Source of the DNA: Chrysomallon squamiferum
Taxonomy: Eukaryota > Mollusca > Gastropoda > Neomphalida > Peltospiridae
Reading direction: 5' to 3'
Assembly (NCBI GenBank): GCA_012295275.1
Contig: CM022672.1
Span: forward strand, 12,855,495-12,915,494
Length of the DNA stretch: 60,000 bases
Positions within the stretch are counted from its first letter, which is position 1. Each line of letters begins with the position of its first letter. The position numbers were made by a program, and so were the translations under genes. A model generated the notes under the pieces. It was not told the DNA's origin, did not search any database, and worked only from the letters and a program-made list of their open reading frames with translations. This document shows positions 11,701-22,979 of the stretch, one piece after another.

Positions 11701-11812
11701 GCCATTCCATTCATCAATGATAACTCAGACCCCAGATGGCGTCACTCAGTGGCAAAACAGTTTATTCTGTCCTTCCCGAGCAAAGTGCTTCAAAAACAAG
11801 ATTTGGATCTGA
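5292..11812 (+). CDS. SNX27/SNX17-like FERM-domain protein lacking PDZ and PX
   Basis: Nine exons: 5292-5357, 6704-6773, 7138-7239, 7786-7899, 8652-8693, 9177-9304, 10039-10099, 11028-11212, 11681-11812. They join in frame (900 bases, 299 aa). Every intron is GT/AG and all phases agree. An in-frame TGA lies 18 bases before the ATG. Residues about 8-80 look like a ubiquitin-like F1 lobe. Residues 86-175 look like an F2 helical lobe: a Trp at 86, then VIHLLFIQAKHDVESG at 103-118, resembling the SNX27 stretch ending QAVDDVKKG. Residues 176-256 look like an F3 lobe, with SWYEVIKW at 203-210 in the place of the SNX27 EWDEMQRW-type strand. FERM lobes of this class bind NPxY-type sorting motifs and phosphoinositides. 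No PDZ or PX precedes the FERM, unlike SNX27. Cargo binding and endosomal location are inference. The family call is from pattern and memory, not a search. Confidence 0.85.
6704..6773 (+). CDS. FERM gene coding exon 2
   Basis: Encodes residues 23-45 of the F1 lobe (VRVALDENVIPADMLLAKIC) and one base of Gly46; donor TGTG|GTAAGC. Confidence 0.88.
7138..7239 (+). CDS. FERM gene coding exon 3
   Basis: Completes Gly46 and encodes LKESSYKYFSLCKGD through HVPAA, the end of the F1 lobe; donor CTG|GTAAAT. Confidence 0.88.
7786..7899 (+). CDS. FERM gene coding exon 4
   Basis: Completes Asp80 and encodes the F1/F2 boundary and first F2 helix, the part most like SNX27; donor TCGG|GTAGGG. The frame remains open past the donor to 7979 by chance. 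Confidence 0.88.
8652..8693 (+). CDS. FERM gene coding exon 5
   Basis: A 42-base exon encoding KLLTTPAEKIKLD with split codons on both sides; donor ATG|GTAAGT. Confidence 0.82.
8743..8791. repeat. (GT)n microsatellite
   Basis: Uninterrupted GT run in the intron after FERM exon 5. A dispersed 52-bp repeat starts 22 bases after it. Confidence 0.97.
8813..8864 (+). repeat. 52-bp dispersed direct repeat, copy 1
   Basis: Identical over 52 bases to 13370-13421, with a shared TTGTTGTAATT just upstream of both. Lies inside the FERM gene intron. Confidence 0.9.
9177..9304 (+). CDS. FERM gene coding exon 6
   Basis: Encodes residues 132-174 (CLDPEFLIEEQYVLLCQKLP, then YYTILVQGCTLCD), the later F2 helices and F2/F3 link; ends phase 0. 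Confidence 0.88.
10039..10099 (+). CDS. FERM gene coding exon 7
   Basis: Encodes FERNGKVNIFVSLYGMKIVS, the first strands of the F3 lobe; donor TCAG|GTATTT. Confidence 0.85.
11028..11212 (+). CDS. FERM gene coding exon 8
   Basis: Encodes residues 195-256, the F3 strands and C-terminal helix, from ESADYVILSWYEVIKW to LEGVKELL; phase 0 donor CTG|GTGTGC. Confidence 0.88.
11271..11407. repeat. Long imperfect hairpin (inverted repeat) in FERM intron 8
   Basis: The left arm, about 11271-11332, and the right arm, about 11339-11406, are reverse complements over about 60 bases with few mismatches. They share GGTATAGGTA, CTTTATGTA and TACATATGTATG blocks. The loop is only a few bases. It begins about 60 bases after the exon 8 donor. 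Confidence 0.8.
11681..11812 (+). CDS. FERM gene last coding exon
   Basis: Encodes a polar 43-residue tail (AEDENAEPFHSSMITQTPDG onward) ending NKIWI and TGA. The tail is not obviously part of the FERM fold, so the exact 3' structure is less certain than the rest. Confidence 0.72.
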   Translation, partial: AEDENAEPFHSSMITQTPDGVTQWQNSLFCPSRAKCFKNKIWI

Positions 11813-12437
11813 ATTCAAATACAGTATTACCATGGCGATTTTGTGTCTCACTGTGTACATGGTTCACACAGAATATTTATTGCCTAGGACAAGGGTGGTA
11901 ACCCTACTAAATATTAACTTAACTGTAGGAAATTAACCGACTAGTCTTTAAAAACAACCACTGCTTTTCTGTGATTTTTTAAACCCCTGATACATTAAAC
12001 TGTATGAAGTATTGATTTAATAATAATATTAATTATTATTATTATTATTATTATTATAAAATAATACTGATAATAATAATCACATACTGATACAAATTTT
12101 AGAGGCATTCATGATTGAGATAGTTTTCGAAAATATAGACACATTCTTGTCCTTGCCTTGTTCAAGATAAATGTTGATGATAAAGGAAAAATATATTGGG
12201 AAGTCCATGTTTAAATCTTAATTCTATAAGTTTCCAGCAACAGTCATGTTCTGTGTCGAGGATTTCCAGAAATCCACACTAATTTATAATTACGTATTTA
12301 ATTTTTACATGAGATTTAGAGAGAGAAAATTAGCAAGGATTTAAATTACTGAGACTTTTGTTTCCATCATCTGAGTACAGATTTTCAGTAATAAGCATAC
12401 GTGTCATAAAATTTAACAAATACAATTTTGTGTTCAT
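11813..12437 (+). other. Likely 3'UTR of the FERM gene
   Basis: AT-rich sequence after the stop codon with a short TTA run at 12025-12060. No alternative coding exon is visible. Confidence 0.45.
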
Positions 12438-12443
12438 AATAAA
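12438..12443 (+). terminator. Candidate FERM gene polyadenylation signal
   Basis: AATAAA followed by an AC-rich tract, 0.63 kb after the stop codon. It is the first canonical hexamer I noticed after the stop. Confidence 0.4.
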
Positions 12444-12941
12444 ACACACATACCTCTTTGGGTTTGGAGTAAAACAGCACTTGTTTCATGGAAGATAAGT
12501 CTAATTATAATTCATTTGTTTAATATATTTTATAATTGTTTTTCTGTTTCAATGTTATCTTGTAGTTTCACATTATATGTTTGTTTTGTTTTTGTTTTGT
12601 TTTGTTTTGATTGATTGATTTTTTTTTTTTTTTTTTTTTTAAATTGTGTTTGTGATATGTTTTTATCTCACAATCTTTTGTATTATATTTATATGTATTT
12701 AGTTGTAATAATTCAGCCATTACATTTGAAGATCAATTTTATTATTAAAGTATGTTCCCTCTCTATCTTAAATTGCACTGATTTTAATTTGTTACTGCTT
12801 TCAGTAGTAAATTCTTTTTTATGCACTCACTTGATTATGCAACAAATCAAAACTGTTACATATATTTATGTATCTTTGAAGAACAAACAACTATATACAT
12901 TTATATCAGAAAGTTCATTTAAACCAAAATATGTGTTTATT

Positions 12942-13035
<94 letters not shown>

Positions 13036-13369
13036 TTATTACTACCAATATTTTTTTGTTGAACGTTCTGGCTAAAACAAAGATATTCCAGTAACAGTTA
13101 TTCATTTGTTATATTCTGAAATAATGTCTTGAGTATTTATTTTTAATCAAATTTAATTAATAGGGGCATCAGTGGGTTTTGTGCTTTATTTATAATTGAT
13201 TTTTTTAATTTGTTTTCTTTATAACTGATATTTCTCAGGTTCAAACTTAACATAAGTATTATAAATGTTACTACTTATTATTATTACTAATTTATAAGAT
13301 AGTATTACAGTTATTACAGTGGTGTTGGGTTATTTTGTTATTGTTAATTTACTTACTTGTTGTAATTGT
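12444..13369. other. Non-coding spacer with TTA/CTA microsatellite
   Basis: Contains a poly(T) run near 12620 and a compound (TTTA)(TTA)(CTA) array at about 12936-13040. The open frame across this stretch is repeat-driven and not a gene. Confidence 0.7.
12936..13040. repeat. Compound (TTTA)(TTA)(CTA) microsatellite
   Basis: TTTA units pass into TTA and then CTA units, ending in mixed TTA/CTA. Confidence 0.93.
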
Positions 13370-13421
13370 TAAACCAGACAAAATACCAGTGATCAATATA
13401 TGTTAATTAGTTATATTTCAC
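13370..13421 (+). repeat. 52-bp dispersed direct repeat, copy 2
   Basis: Exact match to 8813-8864, 4.56 kb away. The sequences diverge within a few bases of the CACATATA border at the right-hand end. Confidence 0.9.
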
Positions 13422-13453
13422 ACATATATGTAGCAGACATGTTATCATTATAC

Positions 13454-13662
13454 ATTAATTAAAATGGATCCAGCCGTTACATCCTGTATTTAAACATTAA
13501 ACAGATTTTGTCTTTGTATCTTGAATTTGAAAAATTAGTTTACATGGGTTCAGCCATTATCCTGAATTTGAAACATTAATTTAAATGGAATTGGCCTTTA
13601 TAAGCAGGATTTCAACATTAATTTAAGTGGATTCAGCTTTTATATCCTGTATTTTAAACTAA
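13454..13662 (+). repeat. Degenerate minisatellite, about 42-bp unit, five copies
   Basis: Five diverged units each begin ATTAATTTAAATGGATTC or a variant, then CAGCC..TTATATCCTG, then ATTTGAAAC. Copies 1, 4 and 5 keep ATTAATT.AA.TGGA; copies 1, 3 and 5 keep the CAGC core. Confidence 0.75.
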
Positions 13663-15140
13663 AGTGTCAATTTTAGTTTCTGTATGGTCTATGCACAGAC
13701 GAATGTAAATTTTTTAAAATAATACATTTGTTTTGTTACATATTGGTGATGCTGCATTTTGTTTGTGCATTTTGTTTTATTTTTTGATTTATTTAATACT
13801 TGTTCACAAGATATTTGTGATGAACAGAAAACACCTCGTCTTGTAAGAAATCCTGTTTTGGTGGAAATAGCTTTATTAAATTTTATTTTAATTACAACAG
13901 TTGTGTTATTTTTATTTCATAGTTATGTATGTATCAATATATACAGTGCGAATTTGTGAACAATAGTACCAGATAATCAGCTTAATTAACACACACACAC
14001 ATGAATACAAAAATTCAGTGTTAGACACTCAGATAAAAGTGAATTCATGCGAGTCTACTATTTTGAAATGCAACCATTGAAGTTTAGCAGTATCTCTTCC
14101 CAAGGAACAAACAGATAACTGTTTTAGTTATCTATGTTAGTATGTTGAAAGGTTTGATAGACGAAAATATACTGTAGTCCTCAGCACCTAACCGTTATTT
14201 GGTCGATATAAAATATTCCTTATTTCTAATCGAAAGAGTAGACGATTGTTTGATGGTAGTGAGTGTTCTCTCTCGTTATTTTTTTTATGAGACGACCATA
14301 TAAACGTCAAGTATCCGTAGATAAAAAATGCGTTATGTACGTTCGTAAATATATATAATAAAATAAAATAAAATAAAAATAAAAAGTTTTTCCTTACTAC
14401 TGCTACTGTTGCTGTGTTACGCTTGCGAAAACAGATATTGTTATGAGTCATATATTCCAGTTATTTTTGTTAGTGTTAAAACGTAACATGGGATTTAAAA
14501 TAAAATAAACAAAATATAGTATAGTATTAATTGCATATTTCATGTAAATATATATCCAAAATTCAATAAAAAAAATGTTGAACAATTTAAAAAAAATATA
14601 TCAATTTCAAGGGAAAGAAGGACATTTATTTATTATTTTTTGTTTTTAACGAGACATTTAAATTTAAATGAAACAGTAACGACAACAACAAAAAAAACAA
14701 TAACAACATTAGAGGCAATAATAAAAATAATAATAATAATAAATTCTGTAGTTATGCAACCACAAATTAACGAATTGATCCACTTAATAAATAAACGCAG
14801 TGTTTTGTTTTATGTTCAATTTAAAACAATAATTTGGAAAAACCATATGCGCCATGTGTGCAGCGAAAACTGAATTATCTTGTGCTTGCTATTAGTAAAC
14901 TGGTTTACAGCTAATAACCATTCAATCAGTCTAAAGATTAGTTCATCATTTGTACGCTACGCTGTATTTGCAAAGAACAGTTATAAACTTTTATTTAAAA
15001 TGACACACTGACCACATTTTTAATCTATGATTTCATATAATGTTGACAAGAACTGTAATTTTTTTATTGATAATAAAAGGAGTGGAGAAAAAAAAATGTT
15101 GCTTATTTTATATACACACCTACCCCTAAACAGGAAAGCA
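13663..15140. other. Non-coding spacer
   Basis: AT-rich unique sequence with short A, AAC and CA runs. Open frames here use no recognisable domain and have repeat-biased composition. Confidence 0.6.
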
Positions 15141-15141
15141 T

Positions 15142-15156
15142 ATAATAATAATAATG

Positions 15157-15197
<41 letters not shown>

Positions 15198-15213
15198 TAT
15201 TATTATTATTATT
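15142..15213. repeat. (TAA)n(TTA)n microsatellite
   Basis: A TAA run changes to TTA midway, giving a self-complementary tract. It borders the SINE-like relic that follows. Confidence 0.93.
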
Positions 15214-15269
15214 TTTTTTTTTTATAGTAGTAGTAATAATAATAACAATAATAGTGTTAGTAATGTTGT

Positions 15270-15390
15270 TTATGACTTCTGAAGGACACTGGCTCGAATT
15301 GGAAATAAACTGTCTGGAGAACTAAAGAAAATGGATCATATAATCTATCACGTGTCTGACTGCACTCTAACCACAGAGGTATAACACTCA
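15270..15390 (-). mobile_element. tRNA-derived SINE-like relic
   Basis: On the minus strand this reads a tRNA-like A box (GTGGTTAGAGTG) followed by a degraded B-box-like stretch, then TTCTCCAGACAGTTTATTTCC, and meets a TAA microsatellite at its 3' end. The CTCCAGAC..TTATTTCC part recurs at about 40620-40720, also minus strand, also ending at a trinucleotide run. Dispersed copies plus a Pol III-like head point to a SINE. The family name is not known to me. Confidence 0.5.
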
Positions 15391-16080
15391 TAGGCATATG
15401 TTTCAAGTAAAATAAAAAAATAAAAAAGAACAACAACAAAGAAAACATTATTTATTATCAGTTTCATCTTTTCAGTCAATCGTTTTGGTTAGTGTTCAGA
15501 ACAAAAAAAAAAAGAAAGAAAAAAAAAAAAAAAAAAATAAAAACATCTGTCATTAAAAGTTTACACAAATGCTTGAATTACATCACTAATATTAACGACA
15601 GCATCAACGTTTGATGATGTGCTAACCTCTTTGAGTTAGCACCAAAAATGATGATGCTTGAAAAGTTGGCGGAGATCGCGCGTACCGCGTGCTACTAAGA
15701 GAAGTAAACTGTGATGTATATCAGAGTTTATCTTGATGAACTGGCCGAAGACTCAACGATGATCTATGGAGTGCAGCTATGTTCTGGAAGTAATAATAAT
15801 AAATAAAATTAGTGTTATACCACTTGAACACATATTTCAACAAACAACGAAACAACAGCAACAACAGCATGTGTGTGTGTGTGTGTCCAATCGTCTGTGT
15901 GTGTGTGCGTGTGTGTGTGAACAACGTACACAAAAAGAGCCCCAAATTCTATTACTACTACTTCTACTGCCTTTCCTATTATTACTAACAAAAACAACAA
16001 CATTAATAATAATCTGAGTTTGTGACCGTTTTCCTAACAGTTTTGAAACTTTTTACATTATTGATTCTATCCTCCAAACT

Positions 16081-16117
<37 letters not shown>

Positions 16118-16755
16118 CATAAATATATTTTATTTATTTATTTACGTAACATTTAACAAGGCACTCATCTACCGTATATATGAAGGTAAAGGATATTATA
16201 TAAAAATTATAATTTTGTTTTCAGTAAGATTTTATTGTTAGCATAATGTTAGTAAAAAGTTAAAAGTATCAAGGTGATATATTTATTTCGATGGTAAAAA
16301 TAATTTAAATGAATTGAAACACGCATTTACCATATTAACCCCTATAAGTTAGAGAAGGAAAATGGCCGGTGCGCGTTGCCGATTGGGATAGCTGGCACGA
16401 ACTGATGACATGAGTGGAAACTATAGCAATCGTTCAACCACCGTTATTCTGGTCAGCCTGTAGATAAATTGTTATTTGCTAAAGAGAGGCAAAAACTTCA
16501 TTTTGTTTTTGTTTTTTTGCACCGGTTAGATGCAAGAAATGTAGGCGCAGTATAAAGAATGCATTCTCTGACATGTCATATTTCAAGTGAGATCTTAAAA
16601 ATTATCGGTATGTTTGCTCTACAGCGAAATAAATAATTACATTACGATAAATGAAGTTACCACAAAAAGCAGAGTAAACAGTTTAATTCTGTTTTCATCT
16701 GGTCTTTTATGTGACTGTTTATCGATGATGTGTCAGTTTCTATCTTTCATTTTTA

Positions 16756-16804
<49 letters not shown>

Positions 16805-17136
16805 TTATTGTGTTTGTTGATGATAATGATATTATTGTTATTATAAATAATACTACTATTTTTAATGTTATTTTCATTATTATTGTTGTTGCTGTTGTTA
16901 ATTATTTCTCAGTTTTATTTCATTAAAATAGTATATATATATATATATTATTATTATTATTATTATCAGATTTATTATTATTATTATTATTATTATCAGA
17001 TTTCTTTCGATTTCTGAGTGATTGTTATTGCACTTAACAAATTATCTTCACCCGTGAAACAACAACCTTTTCGCTTGGGTATACTTATTTTTGACTTGCT
17101 TCCTAGCAACAGTTCATAAAAATATTTAGAGAGATA

Positions 17137-17179
<43 letters not shown>

Positions 17180-17680
17180 AATAAGGAAAAAGACAATATA
17201 TATATTCAGATAATGGCCCGACTTCAAAGACAATTTGGCGTAGCATCAAATCGGTAAGTAAAAAAATTTTTCTTGGAAGATAAAGAAAAAAAAAATAATA
17301 ATAAAAAAATGCTTACGTATTAAGTCGAATTCCACTATAATTGAAGAACTTATTATTTCATTTCTTTTCTACAGTAAACACCAGCGTTAAAATTACTTAT
17401 CGGCTCTATACATAAAATCGTAGACTGGAAAGCATAAAAATGGAACCGAGAAACGTTTCTGCTCGTAAGTTTGGAGCATGTAACGCGACGCCTTATTAGA
17501 AATATCCGAAATATCCGTTCGTTTCGAATTGTTTGCCAGTGTTTAATAATTAATCTATGAATACGTATATAGAAAAAATACTGAATGTATACATAATTTT
17601 TAAACAATTAATTGTTGATATTAATTAACAAAGGTGTGTTTGTTCGGTCTTTCAGTCTAAAATAATGTTCGTTTGTTGAA
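15391..17680. other. Non-coding spacer, microsatellite-rich
   Basis: Holds A-runs at 15505-15540, GT runs at 15870-15920, TAA/TTA runs at 16083-16118, 16756-16806, 16960-17000 and 17138-17185. A small higher-GC stretch lies at 16350-16450. No coding exon with splice support was found. Confidence 0.65.
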
Positions 17681-17813
17681 TGGAAGCGTCACGTGATTTG
17701 TATCATGTGCCTGTTGAGCTTGGCGGTTTGCAAACTGGAGAGAGTGTGTGTGATTTTCGCGAAGATGCTCTGGCGTAACAAAGACAGCGGTGGAATAACT
17801 TGCTCTTCCTAAG
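17681..17813 (+). promoter_or_regulatory. Candidate promoter and untranslated first exon
   Basis: A GC-richer stretch with an E-box CACGTG at 17690-17695 is followed by unique sequence ending in a strong donor, CTAAG|GTAAGC. The short frames inside end at stops before the donor, so if transcribed it is a 5'UTR exon. It could belong to the downstream AJM1-like gene or an unrelated transcript. Confidence 0.35.
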
Positions 17814-18440
17814 GTAAGCACCACTTTGTTTTCTTGACTGTTATTCCCGTGTGAAAACGTAGACGAGACTTAAAAAATTTCTGACACTGTCTGACGTCTG
17901 CTTGCCTAACATCATCGCACGTTTCTGCCATAAGCAAAATCGTTATTTTTAAAACTGCATATGGAGAGTCGATATGTCTTGAGCGAATACCTGTGTTGTT
18001 AATTATTTATCCATTAAACCGTTAGAAATTATTACTATTCATTTTTTTTTTTTTCTTCACATTAATATCCGAAAAACTTACATCGGTAATTCGCCAAACG
18101 AAACGGTATAACCTTATCAAATTTGTATTCTATCACTAAAAGGGGGAAAAAATTACCTCGCGTTATAACTTGCAGTACAAGCATTAGCACCTTTACCATT
18201 ATTACCTAGAGAGAGAGAGAGGGATGGTATTCTGGTATCGTCTGTCAGATGGGCTATTTTAAGCGTGTTTCTGGGGCGAGCATTCCTATCGCAGTGGCAG
18301 AGAAAGACAAGTTTCCATGTTACAAGTTAACACTGAAGGGCATTTTTGTCTGTTAGCGAATGCAGATATTATATTCTGTAACCAACCGAAACCGGACGAG
18401 GGTTCCGATGTGTGTATGCTGTGTATGCGTGGTTGTAATA

Positions 18441-18474
<34 letters not shown>

Positions 18475-21289
18475 AATGCAAAGAAATGGATGTGTGCATA
18501 TGTAAATATATATTAAAAAAAATTTGTTCTCAGAGAGACATATAATTCCATGATCAAATTTAATCTAAATTAATACATCTTTATTTTATATATATATATA
18601 TATATGGAGAATTTCTGTTATGAAATATTATCTGCCATTTCATACTTTCGTCAATCGATTAATTCCTCGTTCTGCAAGTACTCTACGATTAGGTATATTA
18701 ATGTTAGACATTTGATATTCTATGCGTGAAGTTAGAGATGTGTATCTTCAAAGATATGTTTACTATTAACCTTCAAGCCGGAGAAAAGTGCGTCGCTCAT
18801 TGCAGTTCCTGTTCCTTCAACCTCGCTAATGGAAAACAATTAGAAATCATGTGATGAATAGAATCAAGGTCTCGTTACTTTTGTTTTATGTTTGTCTAAG
18901 AGTCCATACATATTTTTTTTTTCCCTGCACCCATTAACACATTTAGCTATTACAAATTCCGGGCGTATTTAGAATACGTACAAAAAACAAAAAAACAAAT
19001 GTTTACCGTGAGATATTTTTCTTTTAATTTCAACAGCTTGTCAAAAAAACGCAGGACAAAAAACCAGTAAATAACGTCAGTAATTTCACTGTAGAATTCT
19101 AAGAGTTCGTTAAGTAGATTCTGTTAGACATGCATTCCCCACTGCGTTCTTCGGTGAGTCGCTCGATACTAGTATCTGGATTCGCGTCAAAAGATCGTGT
19201 TTCTGCTTGAGAAACACGTGATACTACCAGACATTAATATAACGTACTGCCGCACGCGCCTGCTTCTCCGACAGTTAACCATTATTCTCGAACTGCTTCT
19301 GCTAATCCTAAGCTCGAAAATAAGTTAAAACCTGACGTGACGTGTTCTTTGTATTTTTCACAAACAGGACTTTGGTACGATCGTGAGCCGTCTTCGTTCG
19401 AATTTCCCATACAATTCCTGGAATTTCTTTCATACGGACTAGCAAAGTTTGCTCAGCGCAGACACACGTGTACGCGTGTTTATTCTGTAGCGTGCTGTTT
19501 CACTTGAAACACTCATCAAGATCGTTAAATCGACAGAAATGATACCTGTGGATGTAGTCCATGCCATTTCCCTTAAATCAAACTGCTGATGATGATGTTT
19601 ATGTCTGTATATTCCCGACAGATTCGTGCTTTTTTAATTTCCAAATAGCGGTAGATCTATAGTGCTTTTTCAGTGGCAGGTTCGTTCTACATAAAATGTG
19701 TTTATGTTTGCAACGAAAACTGTAATACAGAACCTTAATTTGTTCTGAAATAACAACAGAAAGAAAAACAAAATAAAATCCGCCTTAGATAGTGTTACGA
19801 ATATTCTCTGAATACCTGAAAGTTATTGTTTTACTTGTTATTGGCGATCAGTTCTTGCTAAAGTATGACAAATGTACAACCACCGAGGCAGGTATTTTTC
19901 TTATGTAATCGTGACGTCAGTACACATATAGGGATCTTCCAAAGAAACCGGATTGAATAAAACAGTTGTATGTCGGTTAATCAGAGAATTCTGCATATTT
20001 TGCTATATCAAAAATAAAAATGTTCCCCCAAAAAGGGCAGCTATCTGCATCCGAGCCACCTCTTGGTCTTCTCACTTTATTGTTAGAAAACACTGGTCGC
20101 CAGAAATAAACAAAATTCCATTTGATAGAGCATAAAAGTCATTTAGATTTTTATTCGTACCACCAAAGGTACACCTGAAAAAAAAAAAAGTAAAGAAAAA
20201 TTAAAATAAATAAAAACCTTGTGCACTGCATTTCATGTGGTTTTCCTTTACTTCCAGTTATTCATGTTCTATTTTAGTTTTGCTTTTAAAGATACGCTCA
20301 AAAAGCATGGTTATAATAATAATAATATATATATATATAGTTCAGGAGAACCTAATTGATTTAGCATGTTTTGTAGTTTAAGAGAAAGCCGAAAAAAAAG
20401 AAGGAGAAATGGAGAATATATTCTGTGATTTAACATAAAACAATGTGTTTCTACGAGCACGTGATTAGCTGCTTGGAAAGAAATGAATCAGATTTCGTTT
20501 ATTTATTTCGCACACTGAAAACAAACCTCGTGTTTTGATTTTGGTTTTTTTTCTGAATGTCTTTGTTTTTTCTTTCTTCTACTTCTGAAGTTAGAAATGG
20601 TCGAGTTAACGTTTGACTTATTCACCAGGAAGAAATTCGTCAACGTGTGGAATTCACTTACTATAATCAGACTGCATCGTCTGAATATAGGGAGAAGTTA
20701 TTAAATATTTCTTGAAGAAAAAAACATATTAAAGTTATATAATCACAAAATAATAAATAAATAAATAAATAAATAAATAAAGGTATCTAAATAAAAGAGA
20801 GAAAAATACCGACATTCCCTTCTTACATAATAACAGAAGTTTATAAAATATTAATAGTTGTATTAATACATTTAGACCTATAAGGAATGTTAACATATTT
20901 GTCATACAATTTAATTAAACATTTAATACATATTTTTTTCTTCTGACATTCCACAAAACACAGACTGTTCAACATCAAGGTCGTTTTAGAAACACAATAT
21001 ATAATATCAGTTTTGTTTTTCTGATACATATAGAACGATATATCCGAGAGAAGAGAGAGATAATTATTTTAAAAAATAAAAATAAAAACTTTAACTATGG
21101 GTTACATCGCTGCAGCTAGTAATATTGGATAAACCAAAACACCTCAAATGCAAAATATTGATGTAAAATACAGCTTCTTTGATGATATTTGATTTCTAAA
21201 TTGAAATTTAGAGTTACTGTAACATTATTAACGTTGATATCTGCACTCTTGGGAACTACGTGTGTTTTATAGGACGATTTCACGCAGTT
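17814..21289. other. Non-coding spacer
   Basis: Mostly unique AT-rich sequence with CATA run at 18443-18470, TA run at 18584-18605 and AATA run at 20757-20781. A higher-GC stretch lies at about 19130-19290, and a CRE core TGACGTCA at 19912-19919. No supported exon. Confidence 0.6.
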
Positions 21290-21700
21290 CAAAATAATTT
21301 ACCGTAAACCTTTCAATATATGTCCTAGTAATAATAGACCACGAATCCTTTTACATCAACACTTTAATGATTTACCGTAAAGTATTGGATAAATGTCTTC
21401 ATAATAATAATAATAATATACTGTAAATCCTACTCTAATAATAATTTACCACAAATCCTTAAATGTAAGTCTCATTAAATATAATAGCGTAAATCATCGG
21501 ACATACGTTCCACTAATAATATATTGTAAAATCCTACCCTAGAATTATTAATTACAAGTTCTTAAATATATGTCTCATTATGTAATACAGAGTGAATCAC
21601 TGGATAGAGAGCCCAGTGACAGTTACAGTAAATCTTTGGTTATGTGCCCTCATAGTACAACTGATTCTTCAATAGACGTCCCAGTACTAATATTATTCCA
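21290..21700 (+). repeat. Degenerate tandem repeat, about 35-45-bp unit
   Basis: About ten diverged units built on AATTTACCGTAAATCCTT followed by GGATA.ATGTC..ACTAATAAT. The alternation of a GTAAATC block with a GTCCTA/GTCTCA block continues through the stretch. Confidence 0.7.
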
Positions 21701-21786
21701 GTGCTTACTTATTTATTTATTTTTATTTTGAAACGTTATAGTTTCTTGGTTTCTTGATACATAATCCTTCAGGTATTATTCTCTCT

Positions 21787-21856
21787 TAAAAAAAAAAAAA
21801 AAAAAAAAAAAATCCCACAAGAAACTACAAAATAATAACAACAACAACAACAACAA

Positions 21857-21899
<43 letters not shown>

Positions 21900-21902
21900 A
21901 TA
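21787..21902. repeat. Poly(A), (AAC)n and (AAAT)n runs
   Basis: A 25-base A run is followed by an AAC run and then about 15 AAAT units. Confidence 0.95.
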
Positions 21903-22450
21903 CTGCATACCTGTATAACATAAATCCAAGCTTTGATGTGGTTGTTGTTGTTTGTTTTATTTTTTGGTTTTTTTATCTTTAAGCTTTACGGCAGTTATTT
22001 CTTTTCTATAGATTTTTCTTTCACGGTTGTATAACCAAACTGACATTAAAGATAATATAGCATCCTGAACTGCGCCTATCTCATCCGTAATCTTTCCTTA
22101 AAAAAAAAAAAAAATAAAATAAAAAAAATTCTGTAATGCAATGAATGCTTTGATCATCTTGTAAAACTTAGACATAAAACTAACTAAGTAATAAGTTTCA
22201 AATTATGCGTGATCTACGTATATTCATGGCGCACGAAGCCTTGTATTTCCTCACAGAAACTTCTGTCAGTATCAATACTGAAAATTCTGAAAAGATGTTA
22301 TCCAGCCATAGCAGGACACGGATACAAGATGCAGCACATCTCCAGAATTTATGATTTCATAAAACTAATTAATTTAATAGTATGGACGAAATTTGCTGTC
22401 ACTTTCTTCCACTAGATTAATATGCTAAAACACATACGTGCACCGTGTTG

Positions 22451-22690
22451 TTTAATTTGGGAATACACTGTAAATAAAATAAATAAATTCACAAGAGTAA
22501 GTTAGTCATTCGTAAATTCGATTTAAACTGCTTTCTAAGCGCATGTTGTTAATGTCAGAATTGTTATTTAATCTGGGAATACACTGTAAATAAAATAAAC
22601 AAAATTCACAAGAATAAGTTAGTCATTCGAAATTCGATTTAAACTGCTTTCTAAGCGCATGTTGTTAATATCAGAATTGTTATTTAATCT
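22451..22690 (+). repeat. 116-bp tandem duplication
   Basis: Two adjacent copies (22451-22566 and 22567-22682), plus the first few bases of a third, differ at only a handful of positions. Both contain GGGAATACACTGTAAATAAA and CTTTCTAAGCGCATGTTGTT. Confidence 0.93.
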
Positions 22691-22899
22691 GTTTAACAAC
22701 AATATAGCAACACCATTTTCATCAACATCATCATCTCGACAGCAGCAACAATTTAATAATAATGATAATAACAACAACAGCAAAAGCAATGGCAACAACA
22801 ATATTCCATGACAGCTGCATCACCATTAGTTTGATCATAAATATCTTCATCAACAACGATATCAGCATTGTTTTCAGCTTCATTATTTTTATTGTTGTT

Positions 22900-22920
22900 C
22901 TTCTTCTTCTTATTATTATT

Positions 22921-22955
<35 letters not shown>

Positions 22956-22975
22956 TATCATTATTTCTCTTTCTC
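22900..22975. repeat. (TTC)(TTA)(ATC)n microsatellite
   Basis: Trinucleotide array with about twelve ATC units; produces repeat-only open frames on both strands. Confidence 0.93.
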
Positions 22976-22979
22976 AGTC

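Noticed and set aside
14188-14451. An 87-codon minus-strand frame with a hydrophobic stretch
   Set aside because: The hydrophobic part comes from A/T runs; no exon or promoter signals.
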